From: Verrucomicrobiota bacterium
GTDB taxonomy: Bacteria > Verrucomicrobiota > Verrucomicrobiia > Verrucomicrobiales > DEV007
Direction of reading: 5' to 3'
Length of the DNA: 35,539 nucleotides
Assembly: GCA_003402735.1 (NCBI GenBank)
Contig: QQNE01000041.1
Span: 1-35,539, forward strand
In this document: in pieces, positions 1 to 7,404 of the stretch
How the letters are laid out: every line of letters begins with the position of its first letter
Position numbering within the stretch: the first letter of the stretch is position 1
Made by a program: the position numbers and the translations under genes
Notes under the pieces: generated by a model
Told to the model about the DNA's origin: nothing
What the model saw: only the letters and a program-made list of their open reading frames with translations
The model's database searches: none

Positions 1-584
1 CGGAGATGGACTTTGAGAATCGTCGCGAAGTCGATGGGCCGCTGAAAGCCGTGATACGCGCGGATGTTCTTGCCCTCCTTGTCCCAGAAATGGGCCTGCA
101 TGAAGGCTTCGGCGGCGCGGTTTTGATCGATCGCGGTCTGGAGGAGTTCCGGTTTGACGCCGGCCAAACCGGTGGTGAAGCCTTCCTCGTCCCGGCGGCG
201 GTAGAAGAGGATGTCCGGGCGCTCCCCGCCAGATTGCGCCAAGGCTTCCAGCATGAGGTGCCATTCCCGTTCCGTGCCCGAGGCGTAGGTGCGATCCCCG
301 ATCGTCACCGGCGTGCCGAGCCGGGACCAGAGGATGAAGATGGCGATATCGATCCCCTGATCCGCGGAGAGCACGGCGTCGATCCCGGGTTGGAAGCCTT
401 GGTTCACTTCCAACGGCATCTGTTTCCAGAGGACCGGCTGGAGGACGAGGGTGTCCCCGTAAAACTTCCCGAGCTGGTCGATGACCTGGGCGGCCTTGAG
501 CCGCTCCGGTTCCACGTCGCCCGGGGAGGAAATGAAGATGCGGATGGTTTGGGCCGCGGGTGCGGAGGAGGAAGCGGAGTCCAT
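1..584 (-). CDS. Partial N-terminus of STAND-type effector with DUF4062-like domain
   Basis: The gene starts at 584 and runs off the left edge, so only about 194 N-terminal residues are present. After a Ser/Ala-rich leader the protein reads TIRIFISSPGDVEPERLKAA, then an LQPVLWKQMPLE stretch, GFQPGID, and a hydrophobic strand ending in ILWSRLGTP, followed by SGTEREW and ILFYRR. This order matches the DUF4062-like, TIR-related N-terminal domain found in large STAND NTPase, WD40 or TPR proteins of cyanobacteria, planctomycetes and verrucomicrobia. In those proteins it is thought to act as a signalling or effector module in conflict or immunity. The NTPase and sensor parts would lie outside the window, so that architecture is inferred. 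No strong ribosome-binding site precedes the ATG. The start is supported by the domain beginning about 14 residues downstream. The neighbouring vapBC pair is divergent. Confidence 0.72.
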   Translation of the reverse strand, partial: MDSASSSAPAAQTIRIFISSPGDVEPERLKAAQVIDQLGKFYGDTLVLQPVLWKQMPLEVNQGFQPGIDAVLSADQGIDIAIFILWSRLGTPVTIGDRTYASGTEREWHLMLEALAQSGGERPDILFYRRRDEEGFTTGLAGVKPELLQTAIDQNRAAEAFMQAHFWDKEGKNIRAYHGFQRPIDFATILKVHL

Positions 585-937
585 GACGTGAGCAGCGTGA
601 TCCTCAACGAGACTGCAGCGCTATGTCAAACCACGAAACTGGGCGCGAGATGCATTTCTCCATCCTGGTCGAGCATCGGAAACAGGATTTCATCCCCCCT
701 CCCCCAGAGCGCCGTTGTCTCATTTCCGCAAGGTGTCAACATTTTGGGTTCGATTCCCTCCGCCGAATGGGTCTTTGATCTGTGGTCGTGAAGAGCCGAG
801 CGGCCAGCGCTCACGGAATCGTTGGGGAAGTCGGTGACACCCGTCAAGCCTTTGACGCCCACCTGTGGCCGCAGGACCGTTGCGTCCACAGGAAAAGGAG
901 TTGTGATCGGCTGAATTATGCCCATATTTACGGCCAT
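585..937. other. Gene-poor spacer between effector gene and vapBC
   Basis: These 353 bases separate two divergent genes. I see no credible coding region; the open frames here are antisense or have no family-like motifs. The notable content is a T-arm-like stretch at 746-766 and an imperfect palindrome running into the vapB start. Promoters for both flanking genes must lie here, but only a weak candidate for vapB can be pointed to. Confidence 0.6.
746..766 (+). other. tRNA/tmRNA T-arm-like fragment (possible attachment-site remnant)
   Basis: The stretch GGGTTCGATTCCCTCCGCCG (746-765) contains the GGTTCGATTCC core shared by the T-arms of many tRNAs and by tmRNA 3' ends. Only three G-C pairs form in the would-be T-stem. 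I find no matching acceptor strand, D-arm or anticodon arm in the preceding 90 bases, so it is not an intact tRNA. Such 3' fragments are often left where integrative elements insert. Chance occurrence is also possible. Confidence 0.25.
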
Positions 938-938
938 A
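901..938 (+). promoter_or_regulatory. Candidate vapBC promoter with overlapping imperfect palindrome
   Basis: TTGTGA at 901-906 and CATATT at 923-928 are separated by 16 bases and could serve as -35 and -10 boxes. An imperfect inverted repeat centred at 927/928 (917-938; 8 of 11 pairs complementary, outer arms TATG/CATA) covers the -10 box and abuts the vapB ATG. VapB antitoxins commonly autorepress by binding palindromes in this position, so an operator is plausible. The match to consensus is weak. Confidence 0.3.
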
Positions 939-1222
939 TGAAAACGACGATAGAAATCGACGAAACCAAACTCGACCGGATCATGCAATTGACCGGCATC
1001 GGCACGATGAAGGAGGCCGTCGATTGGGCGCTGAGCGAGGCCTTGCGGCTCGCCACCATCCATCGTGTCATGGAAGAACCTTGGTCGCCGCAGGAGGCTC
1101 GCGAAGCCGTCGATCCCGCCTATGACGTCATCGCCATCCGGAACGGGGCATCGCCGGTTTCCTACCTTCCCGAAAAGGCCACCCGTCGGGGGCGGCCACG
1201 CAAGGCCAAGAACGGGAAATGA
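938..1222 (+). CDS. vapB: VapB-type antitoxin (ribbon-helix-helix) with AT-hook-like tail
   Basis: This 94-residue protein begins MKTTIEIDETKLDRIMQLTG and continues GTMKEAVDWALSEALR. That is the short strand plus two helices of the VapB/ribbon-helix-helix antitoxin family, which dimerises, binds operator DNA and neutralises a PIN toxin. The start was chosen because the strand motif begins at this ATG; upstream codons in the frame show no family resemblance. The C-terminal tail is unusual: TRRGRPRKAKNGK is strongly basic with a central GRP, like an AT-hook. The stop overlaps the next start as ATGA (1219-1222), which implies translational coupling to the toxin. A palindrome covers the start and may be the operator. 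Confidence 0.8.
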   Translation: MKTTIEIDETKLDRIMQLTGIGTMKEAVDWALSEALRLATIHRVMEEPWSPQEAREAVDPAYDVIAIRNGASPVSYLPEKATRRGRPRKAKNGK

Positions 1223-1623
1223 GGGAGGCCGACTATCTGGTCGACTCGGCCGCCTACATCGATCTGATGCGGGCCGGGCAGGATCCGCGGCAAGTGCTCG
1301 CGCCGCTCCTGCGGACGGGTCGGCTCTACAACTGCGGCGTGGTTCGGGCCGAAGTTCTGCGCGGGATCAAGATCGAGCATCGCTCCGTCCAGATGGAGCA
1401 ATTCTTCGACATAGTCCCCGAGATCCCCACCGACGCGCGGCTATGGCGCGAGGTGAGTCACCTCGGCTGGGAACTCGGTCGCAGGGGAAAATGGCCGCCG
1501 ATGAGCGATCTCGCCATCGCCGTGGCGGCTCTCCGAGTGCGGGCCGTCATCATTTCGCCCGACGCGCACTTCCGTGATGTTCCGGGTCTGGAGGTGTATG
1601 CGACGCTGGATGAGGCCCCGTGA
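1219..1623 (+). CDS. vapC: VapC-type PIN-domain ribonuclease toxin
   Basis: This 134-residue PIN domain is predicted to be a Mg2+-dependent endoribonuclease toxin acting on cytoplasmic RNA. The acidic catalytic set is visible: Asp9 in YLVDSAAYIDL, Glu45 in VRAEVLRG, Asp97 in MSDLAIA and Asp115 in IISPDAHF. The length is normal for VapC. Its ATG overlaps the stop of the upstream antitoxin by four bases, the classic arrangement that produces antitoxin first and toxin by coupled translation. No ribosome-binding site beyond the coupling is evident. The pair stands alone between a conflict-type gene and the formate dehydrogenase genes, so it may be part of an accessory segment. The specific RNA target cannot be read from the sequence. 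Confidence 0.87.
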   Translation: MREADYLVDSAAYIDLMRAGQDPRQVLAPLLRTGRLYNCGVVRAEVLRGIKIEHRSVQMEQFFDIVPEIPTDARLWREVSHLGWELGRRGKWPPMSDLAIAVAALRVRAVIISPDAHFRDVPGLEVYATLDEAP

Positions 1624-1685
1624 GGCCGGGTTTGACGTGGCCGGCTCCGAGCGCTTCGCACCCGGTGACTCGGGGTGACGGTTGC

Positions 1686-1715
1686 TTCGATTTCGATTTC
1701 GATTTCGATTTCGAT
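1686..1715. repeat. Tandem hexamer repeat, five perfect copies of TTCGAT
   Basis: Five uninterrupted copies of TTCGAT (equivalently ATCGAA on the other strand) lie in the non-coding spacer 63 bases after the toxin stop. The unit length is a multiple of three, so open frames through it give artefactual dipeptide runs (DFDF or EIEI). I associate such hexamer tracts between genes with Verrucomicrobia, which is recollection rather than a search result. A function, if any, is unknown; slippage-driven length variation is likely. Confidence 0.9.
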
Positions 1716-1979
1716 GAGTTTGGGGGGCAGGATTTGGGGCACGCAAACCATCACCATTTCAAAAGGGATCGTTGCGGGCGGATGCGGAGATGCGTAGATT
1801 CTTTGATTCTCTGGGATCCGCGTCCGGAGGCGAAGTTCCCTGACCGGGAAGTCGCCCAAGGGAGAGGACACCGAGGACCGACCACCCGACCCCTTTCATG
1901 AACCTGCAGGATGATGTTCCCCTCCCCGTGGCCCCCCTGTTGCGCCGTCGCGCTTCGTTCGGTTGGTCGTTCCCTGGCC

Positions 1980-1996
1980 GATTGTTGGCGACAATC
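1980..1996. other. Small perfect hairpin upstream of fdsGB
   Basis: GATTGT and ACAATC form a 6-bp perfect stem around the 5-base loop TGGCG. It lies about 140 bases before the chosen start of the FdsG-FdsB gene and has no T-tract, so it is not an obvious terminator. It could be an operator half-site pair or chance. Confidence 0.2.
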
Positions 1997-2138
1997 TGCC
2001 CGGTGATGATGGGGAATCCTTGTTTCCTGCAACATGCCGCCACGCTTCGAGGTGTGGAGGGGTGCGCTGGGCCCTCCGCCGCCGATCCGCACCCCAACCG
2101 TCACGCCAAGTAACTTGCCCAAACCGAACCCGCCGTTC

Positions 2139-4148
2139 ATGTCCCCTGTTTCCACCTCCGCTCTCGAGGCGATCATCGGCCGCTTTTCTGCCATGCCCGG
2201 CGGACTTTTGCCCGCGTTGCACGCGATTCAGCACGAACTGGGATATGTGCATCGCGATTGCATCCCGCTTCTGGCACAGGCCTTCAATCAAACCGTCTCG
2301 GAAATTCACGGGGTCATCACTTACTACAAGGATTTCCGGACGGAGGCTCCCGCGGGTCCCGTTGTCCATGTCTGCCGGGCTGAGGCCTGCCAAGCGCGGG
2401 GCGGTCGTGCCGTCTGGGACCGAGCGCAGCGATCCGCCCCCGGCGCGGCGGTGCAGGTGGAGGAGGTCTTCTGTTTGGGGCACTGCGCGCTCGGCCCGGC
2501 CGTGGCGGTGGGTGGAAACCTCTATGGTGGCGTCACGCCGGATGGGTTCGAAAGCATCATCGCGGAGGCCACAAACCACCGCGTGCCCACGCCGAAGATC
2601 GATTCGTGCAGCGACGGAGTGACTGTCTTTGTTCCCCGTGATGCCGCGTCGCGCGCTGCGGGCGCGGACGATGTCGCTGCCGCCCTGGCGAGCAAGCCGG
2701 GAGTCCGAGTGGTGCGAAACGGGTCCTGGGGAATGCTCTGGCTTGAGCCAATGATCGAGGTCCAGACCGGGACGGGACGCATCGCCTACGGACCGGTGCA
2801 AGCGTCGGACATTCCGGGATTGTTGAGTGCTGGACTGCTGCGAGGCGGGGAACACCCGCTGCGGTTGGGGCCGACCCACACCCTGCCGTGGATGAAACGG
2901 CAGCAGCGGTTCACCTTTGCGAGGGTGGGACTCGTGGACCCGCGTTCGTCGGCAGACTACGAGGCCAACGGCGGGATGACGGGATTGCGTCGCGCGTTGG
3001 GCATGGGACCGGCAGAGATCGTCAAGGAAGTGACGGACAGCGGCTTGCGTGGCCGGGGAGGCGCGGCGTTTCCCACCGGGATCAAGTGGCGGACGGTTCT
3101 CGAGGCCGGGGGTCGAAAGAAATACATCGTGTGCAACGCGGACGAGGGAGACAGCGGCACCTTCGCGGACCGGATGCTGATGGAGGGTGATCCCTTCACG
3201 CTGCTGGAGGGGATGACGATTGCGGCGCGTGCCGTGGGGGCCGACGAAGGCTACATTTACGTGCGCAGCGAATACCCGGACGCGATCGAGGCGCTGCAGG
3301 CCGCCATTGATGAGGCGCACCGGCGGGGATGGCTCGGGGAGAACATCCTCGGCTCTGGCCTGAACTTCCGGATCCACGTTCGGGTGGGGGCCGGTTCCTA
3401 CGTTTGTGGGGAGGAGACGGCTTTGCTGGAGAGCTTGGAAGGGAAGCGAGGCGTGGTTCGCGCCAAGCCCCCGCTTCCGGCGCACGTGGGATTGTTTGGA
3501 CAGCCCACCGTGATCAACAATGTGCTGAGCTTGGCGACGGTTCCGGCGATCCTGGCCAAGGGGGCCTCCGCGTATGCCGCCCTCGGTTTCGGGCGGAGCC
3601 GAGGGACCCAGGTTCTGCAACTCGCGGGAAACATCGCCCGCGGCGGCATCCTGGAAGTCGCCTTTGGAGCGACTCTCGGGGAGGTTGTCAACGAATTCGG
3701 CGGCGGAACCGCCAATGATCGGCCGGTGCGCGCGGTCCAGGTGGGCGGTCCGCTGGGGGCTTACCTCCCGCCGGAGCAATTTCACCTGCCCTTCGATTAC
3801 GAGTCGTTTGCCGCGGTCAACGCGATTGTCGGACACGGCGGCATCGTGGTATTTGACGACACCGTCAACATGGCTGAACAGGCCCGGTTCGCGATGGAAT
3901 TCTGCGCGCTCGAAAGTTGTGGCAAATGCACTCCGTGTCGGATTGGCAGCACGCGGGGCGTCGAACTGATGGACAAGATCATCGGCAATGTGAATCGGGA
4001 CGCGAACATTGAACTGCTCGAGGACCTTTGCGAGGTGATGGCGGACGGTTCATTGTGCGCGATGGGAGGTCTGACCCCGCTCCCGGTGCGCAGCGCGCTT
4101 CATCATTTCACCGAAGACTTCCAAATCACGAAAGGAACTGCACCATGA
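2139..4148 (+). CDS. FdsG-FdsB fusion: diaphorase subunit of NAD+-dependent formate dehydrogenase
   Basis: This 669-residue protein fuses a NuoE/FdsG-like domain (about residues 1-145) to a NuoF/FdsB-like domain (about 165-665). The first carries the thioredoxin-like [2Fe-2S] set C79-x4-C84 and C112-x3-C116. The second has the NAD/FMN motifs GLRGRGGAAFPTG (about 302) and NADEGDSGTF (about 333), and the [4Fe-4S] ligands C594, C597, C600 and C640. It should pass electrons from formate oxidation to NAD+ in the cytoplasm. The same subunits occur in complex I and some hydrogenases, but the next gene is a formate dehydrogenase catalytic subunit. The frame is open from 2034; the ATG at 2139 is preferred because NuoE-like sequence starts just after it. 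Neither start has a clear ribosome-binding site. Its stop overlaps the next start (ATGA, 4145-4148). Confidence 0.9.
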   Translation: MSPVSTSALEAIIGRFSAMPGGLLPALHAIQHELGYVHRDCIPLLAQAFNQTVSEIHGVITYYKDFRTEAPAGPVVHVCRAEACQARGGRAVWDRAQRSAPGAAVQVEEVFCLGHCALGPAVAVGGNLYGGVTPDGFESIIAEATNHRVPTPKIDSCSDGVTVFVPRDAASRAAGADDVAAALASKPGVRVVRNGSWGMLWLEPMIEVQTGTGRIAYGPVQASDIPGLLSAGLLRGGEHPLRLGPTHTLPWMKRQQRFTFARVGLVDPRSSADYEANGGMTGLRRALGMGPAEIVKEVTDSGLRGRGGAAFPTGIKWRTVLEAGGRKKYIVCNADEGDSGTFADRMLMEGDPFTLLEGMTIAARAVGADEGYIYVRSEYPDAIEALQAAIDEAHRRGWLGENILGSGLNFRIHVRVGAGSYVCGEETALLESLEGKRGVVRAKPPLPAHVGLFGQPTVINNVLSLATVPAILAKGASAYAALGFGRSRGTQVLQLAGNIARGGILEVAFGATLGEVVNEFGGGTANDRPVRAVQVGGPLGAYLPPEQFHLPFDYESFAAVNAIVGHGGIVVFDDTVNMAEQARFAMEFCALESCGKCTPCRIGSTRGVELMDKIIGNVNRDANIELLEDLCEVMADGSLCAMGGLTPLPVRSALHHFTEDFQITKGTAP

Positions 4149-7100
4149 TTCTCGTTGAACAAGACCTTGGCACTCCGGAACCGAAACGGAACTCTCGCCA
4201 CGAGGTGCCGCGGACGGTGGAACTGACCGTGGACGGCGTGTCCATCGCGGTTCCGGAAGGGACCTCGGTGATGCGGGCCGCCGCGCTGGCGGGCGTGGAC
4301 ATCCCGAAACTGTGCGCCACGGAAAAGCTGGAGCCGTTCGGGTCCTGTCGGCTTTGTCTGGTGGAAATCGATGGGCGCAAGGGAACGCCGGCCTCGTGCA
4401 CGACCGTCGTCGCGCCGGGCATGAGCGTGACCACGCAGTCGCCGAAACTCGAACGCTTGCGGCGCGGCGTGATGGAACTCTACATCAGTGATCATCCGCT
4501 CGACTGCCTGAGTTGTCCTGCCAATGGCGACTGCGAACTCCAGGACATGGCGGGCGCGGTCGGCTTGCGGGAGGTCCGCTACGGTTACCAGGGCGAGAAC
4601 CACCTGGACCTGCCCAAGGACACGTCGAACCCTTACTTCACGTTTGATTCGTCCAAGTGCATCGTTTGCTCGCGCTGCGTGCGGGCCTGCGAGGAGGTCC
4701 AGGGAACGTTCGCGCTGACCATCGAGGGACGCGGATTCGGATCGCGGGTCGCTGCGGGCGCCAACGGGAACTTTTTCGATTCCCCATGCGTCTCCTGTGG
4801 CGCTTGCGTGCAAGCCTGTCCGACGGCGACCCTGACGGAGAACGCGGTGATCGAGCATGGACAGCCGCGCAAAACCGTGCTGACAACGTGTGCCTATTGC
4901 GGTGTCGGCTGTTCGTTCAAGGCCGAAATGCAGGGGGAGGAAGTCGTCCGGATGGTGCCCTACAAAAATGGGGGCGCCAACGAAGGCCACTCCTGCGTGA
5001 AGGGCCGATTCGCCTGGGGCTACGCCACGCACCCCGATCGCGTGATCCAGCCGATGGTGCGGGAATCCATCGATCAGGATTGGCGAATCGTCTCCTGGGA
5101 GGAGGCCATCGAATTCGCTGCCACAAGACTCAAGGCCATTCAGGCCCGGCACGGCCGTTCCTCGATCGGCGGCATCACCTCTTCCCGCTGCACCAACGAG
5201 GAGGTTTACGTCGTTCAGAAAATGATCCGCACCGCGTTCGGGAACAACAATGTCGATACCTGTGCCCGGGTCTGCCATTCCCCGACGGGGTTCGGCCTGA
5301 AAAACGCTTTCGGGACGTCGGCCGGCACCCAGGATTTCAAGTCCGTGGAATACGCGGACGTGATTCTGGTCATCGGCGCCAATCCGACCGACGCGCATCC
5401 GGTGTTCGCGTCGCGGATGAAAAAACGTCTGCGCGAAGGGGCGCGGCTCATCGTGGTGGACCCGCGCCAGATCGACCTCGTGCGCAGCCCTCACATCCAG
5501 GCCTCGCATTTTCTCCAGCTTCGGCCAGGAACCAACGTGGCCATCATTAACTCCATTGCCCACGTGATCGTGGAGGAGGGATTGGTCAACGAACGATTTG
5601 TCTCCGAGCGTTGCGATCCCGCAGCGTATCAGGAGTGGAAGACCTTCATTTCCAACCCGGAAAACAGTCCGGAAGCCACGGAACCCCACACCGGAGTGCC
5701 TGCCTCCGACGTACGGGCCGCTGCCCGTCTCTATGCAACTGGCGGCAACGCGGCGATCTATTACGGGCTGGGCGTCACCGAACACAGCCAGGGATCGACC
5801 ATGGTCATGGGAATGGCCAATCTGGCCATGGCCACCGGAAACCTCGGGAGAGACGGGGTCGGGGTCAATCCGCTCCGGGGCCAGAACAATGTCCAGGGAG
5901 CCTGTGACATGGGGTCCTTTCCGCATGAACTGACCGGCTACCGCCACGTCAGCGACGGCACGACGCGCGCGATCTTCGAGTCGTTCTGGGGCGTCAAAAT
6001 CGATCCAGAGCCCGGCCTTCGGATTCCCAACATGCTTGACGGAGCGATCGACGGACATTTCAAGGGGATCTTTGTGCAGGGGGAAGACATCGCACAATCC
6101 GACCCGAACACGTTGCACGTAGAGGCCGCGCTCCGCTCGATGGAGTTGGTGATCGTTCAGGATCTCTTCGTGAACGAGACCGCGAAATTGGCCCATGTGT
6201 TTTTGCCCGGGACTTCGTTCCTCGAAAAGGACGGGACCTTCACGAACGCGGAGCGCCGCATCAACCGGGTGCGTCCGGCGATGCGCTCGAAGACCGGAAA
6301 ACAGGAGTGGCAGGTCGTTTGCGAACTGGCGACTGCGCTGGGGCACCCGATGCACTATGCGTCTTCCAGCGCCATCATGGACGAGATCGCAACGCTCACC
6401 CCGACCTTCGCGGGAATGTCGTTCGCCAAGCTGGATGCCTTGGGAAGCATCCAATGGCCTTGCAATGAACAGGCACCGACGGGCACCCCGATCATGCACC
6501 TGAACCAGTTCGTGCGCGGGCTGGGCAAATTCACCGCCACCCCGTATGTCCCCACCAGGGAGAAATCGACCCGCCGCTTCCCGCTTCTGCTGACGACAGG
6601 TCGGATTCTGAGCCAATACAACGTCGGGGCCCAGACCCGGCGCACCCAGAACGTGGAGTGGCACCGCGAGGATCTCCTGGAAATCCATCCGAGCGATGCC
6701 GAGACACGCGGCATCCACGATGGGGACACGGTGACCGTGGCCAGTCGGATCGGGTCGACCGTGCTCCGTGCGCATCTCAGTGAACGGATGTCGCCCGGAG
6801 TGGTTTACACCACGTTTCATTACCCGGTGAGCGGAGCGAATGTGGTGACCACGGAGCACTCGGACTGGGCGACGAATTGTCCTGAATACAAGGTGACCGC
6901 GGTCCAAGTTTCACCTGGCCATTCGGCGGCCACCATCGAACTCGATCAACCCGAGCACCGTTTGAGCGCGCTGGTGAGGATGGCCAACCAGATTGCCCGC
7001 CAGTGGTCCGCGGACCCCGGGGCGGATGCGGTCGAGTGCACGGCGCGCCACCTGGAGTCATTCTGGGAACACGACATGCGGAGCGACTTGGCCAGCGCCG

Positions 7101-7177
7101 TTGAGGCGGGGTCGGTGACGGTCGAACCGGTGGTGAGTGACGCGGTCCGGAAGCTCGTGGCGCTCGCGCGGACCTGA
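4145..7177 (+). CDS. fdsA: FdsA-FdsD fusion: molybdenum formate dehydrogenase catalytic subunit
   Basis: This 1010-residue protein oxidises formate to CO2 at a bis-MGD molybdenum (or tungsten) centre. In order it shows a [2Fe-2S] domain (GSCRLCLVEI), a NuoG-type H-x3-C-x2-C-x5-C site (HPLDCLSCPANGDC), two ferredoxin-type [4Fe-4S] motifs (CIVCSRCVRAC, CVSCGACVQAC), the cofactor-domain [4Fe-4S] motif CAYCGVGC, and a molybdopterin oxidoreductase core. The predicted metal ligand is Cys377, followed by His378, in CARVCHSPT, so it is a cysteine rather than a selenocysteine enzyme. The C-terminus (about 943-1010, LVRMANQIARQW then HLESFWEHDMRSDL) resembles the small FdsD subunit, normally a separate gene. 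AAAGGA at 4131-4136 is a good ribosome-binding site for this ATG. No signal peptide is seen, so it is cytoplasmic. The sulfurtransferase chaperone gene (fdsC/fdhD) is absent nearby. Confidence 0.93.
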   Translation: MILVEQDLGTPEPKRNSRHEVPRTVELTVDGVSIAVPEGTSVMRAAALAGVDIPKLCATEKLEPFGSCRLCLVEIDGRKGTPASCTTVVAPGMSVTTQSPKLERLRRGVMELYISDHPLDCLSCPANGDCELQDMAGAVGLREVRYGYQGENHLDLPKDTSNPYFTFDSSKCIVCSRCVRACEEVQGTFALTIEGRGFGSRVAAGANGNFFDSPCVSCGACVQACPTATLTENAVIEHGQPRKTVLTTCAYCGVGCSFKAEMQGEEVVRMVPYKNGGANEGHSCVKGRFAWGYATHPDRVIQPMVRESIDQDWRIVSWEEAIEFAATRLKAIQARHGRSSIGGITSSRCTNEEVYVVQKMIRTAFGNNNVDTCARVCHSPTGFGLKNAFGTSAGTQDFKSVEYADVILVIGANPTDAHPVFASRMKKRLREGARLIVVDPRQIDLVRSPHIQASHFLQLRPGTNVAIINSIAHVIVEEGLVNERFVSERCDPAAYQEWKTFISNPENSPEATEPHTGVPASDVRAAARLYATGGNAAIYYGLGVTEHSQGSTMVMGMANLAMATGNLGRDGVGVNPLRGQNNVQGACDMGSFPHELTGYRHVSDGTTRAIFESFWGVKIDPEPGLRIPNMLDGAIDGHFKGIFVQGEDIAQSDPNTLHVEAALRSMELVIVQDLFVNETAKLAHVFLPGTSFLEKDGTFTNAERRINRVRPAMRSKTGKQEWQVVCELATALGHPMHYASSSAIMDEIATLTPTFAGMSFAKLDALGSIQWPCNEQAPTGTPIMHLNQFVRGLGKFTATPYVPTREKSTRRFPLLLTTGRILSQYNVGAQTRRTQNVEWHREDLLEIHPSDAETRGIHDGDTVTVASRIGSTVLRAHLSERMSPGVVYTTFHYPVSGANVVTTEHSDWATNCPEYKVTAVQVSPGHSAATIELDQPEHRLSALVRMANQIARQWSADPGADAVECTARHLESFWEHDMRSDLASAVEAGSVTVEPVVSDAVRKLVALART

Positions 7178-7214
7178 GCCCTTGTCCGTCGGTTGAGATC
7201 CTGCCCGGCCACGG

Positions 7215-7227
7215 CCCCAAATTGGGG
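7215..7227. other. Short palindrome after fdsA
   Basis: CCCCAA and TTGGGG pair around a single A, 38 bases after the fdsA stop. The loop is too short for a stable hairpin with full pairing, and no T-run follows, so a terminator role is doubtful. It may simply be a GC-rich coincidence. Confidence 0.15.
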
Positions 7228-7338
7228 GGACCGCTGTTCGGTGAGGTGTGAAGGCTTCGCTTGTTGGGAGCGCTCATTCCTCGCTTGACCCCGGCAAGGA
7301 ACTGGACGAATTGTAGTCTTGTTAGATTTTCTCGCTTC

Positions 7339-7358
7339 GTCAGGGCAACCACCCTGAC
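7339..7358. other. Perfect 7-bp hairpin upstream of glycosyltransferase
   Basis: GTCAGGG and CCCTGAC form a perfect 7-bp stem with the 6-base loop CAACCA, about 45 bases before the glycosyltransferase start. There is no downstream T-tract on either strand. It could end fdsA transcription weakly, bind a regulator, or sit in the glycosyltransferase leader. Confidence 0.3.
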
Positions 7359-7404
7359 CTGAAGTCGAAGGTTGCATCGCCCTGTACTGACCCACTTCAA
7401 GCCG

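Larger units (their letters stand above)
1624..2138. other. Gene-poor spacer upstream of the formate dehydrogenase genes
   Basis: About 515 bases lie between the toxin stop and the chosen start of the FdsG-FdsB gene. They contain the hexamer repeat at 1686-1715, a 6-bp hairpin at 1980-1996, and a C-rich stretch around 1915-1950. The downstream reading frame is open from an ATG at 2034, but residues before 2139 (Pro/Arg-rich) do not resemble the NuoE family. Other open frames here look like GC-rich noise. The promoter for the formate dehydrogenase genes is expected here, but I cannot identify a convincing one. Confidence 0.6.

Noticed and set aside
716..790. An intact tRNA gene ending near 770
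   Set aside because: Only the T-loop core fits; no acceptor pairing, D-arm or anticodon arm could be built in the preceding bases.
6..791. A 261-codon open frame on the plus strand at the left edge
   Set aside because: It is antisense to the DUF4062-like gene, has no family-like motifs and runs on into the spacer; the minus-strand protein has clear conserved motifs.
626..1063. Minus-strand open frame overlapping the vapB start
   Set aside because: It is antisense to vapB and shows no recognisable motif or signal; the plus-strand antitoxin is well supported.
1686..1715. A CRISPR array at the hexamer tract
   Set aside because: The repeat unit is six bases with no spacers, so it is a simple tandem repeat.
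4103..6907. A 934-codon minus-strand open frame within fdsA
   Set aside because: The long antisense frame results from GC-rich codon bias; it is rich in Arg, Gly and His with no family motifs, while the plus strand encodes a complete FdsA.
2139..7177. A respiratory complex I or NAD-reducing hydrogenase fragment
   Set aside because: The subunits are shared, but the catalytic protein has the CARVCHSPT formate dehydrogenase active site and an FdsD-like tail, and no hydrogenase or nuo genes are adjacent.
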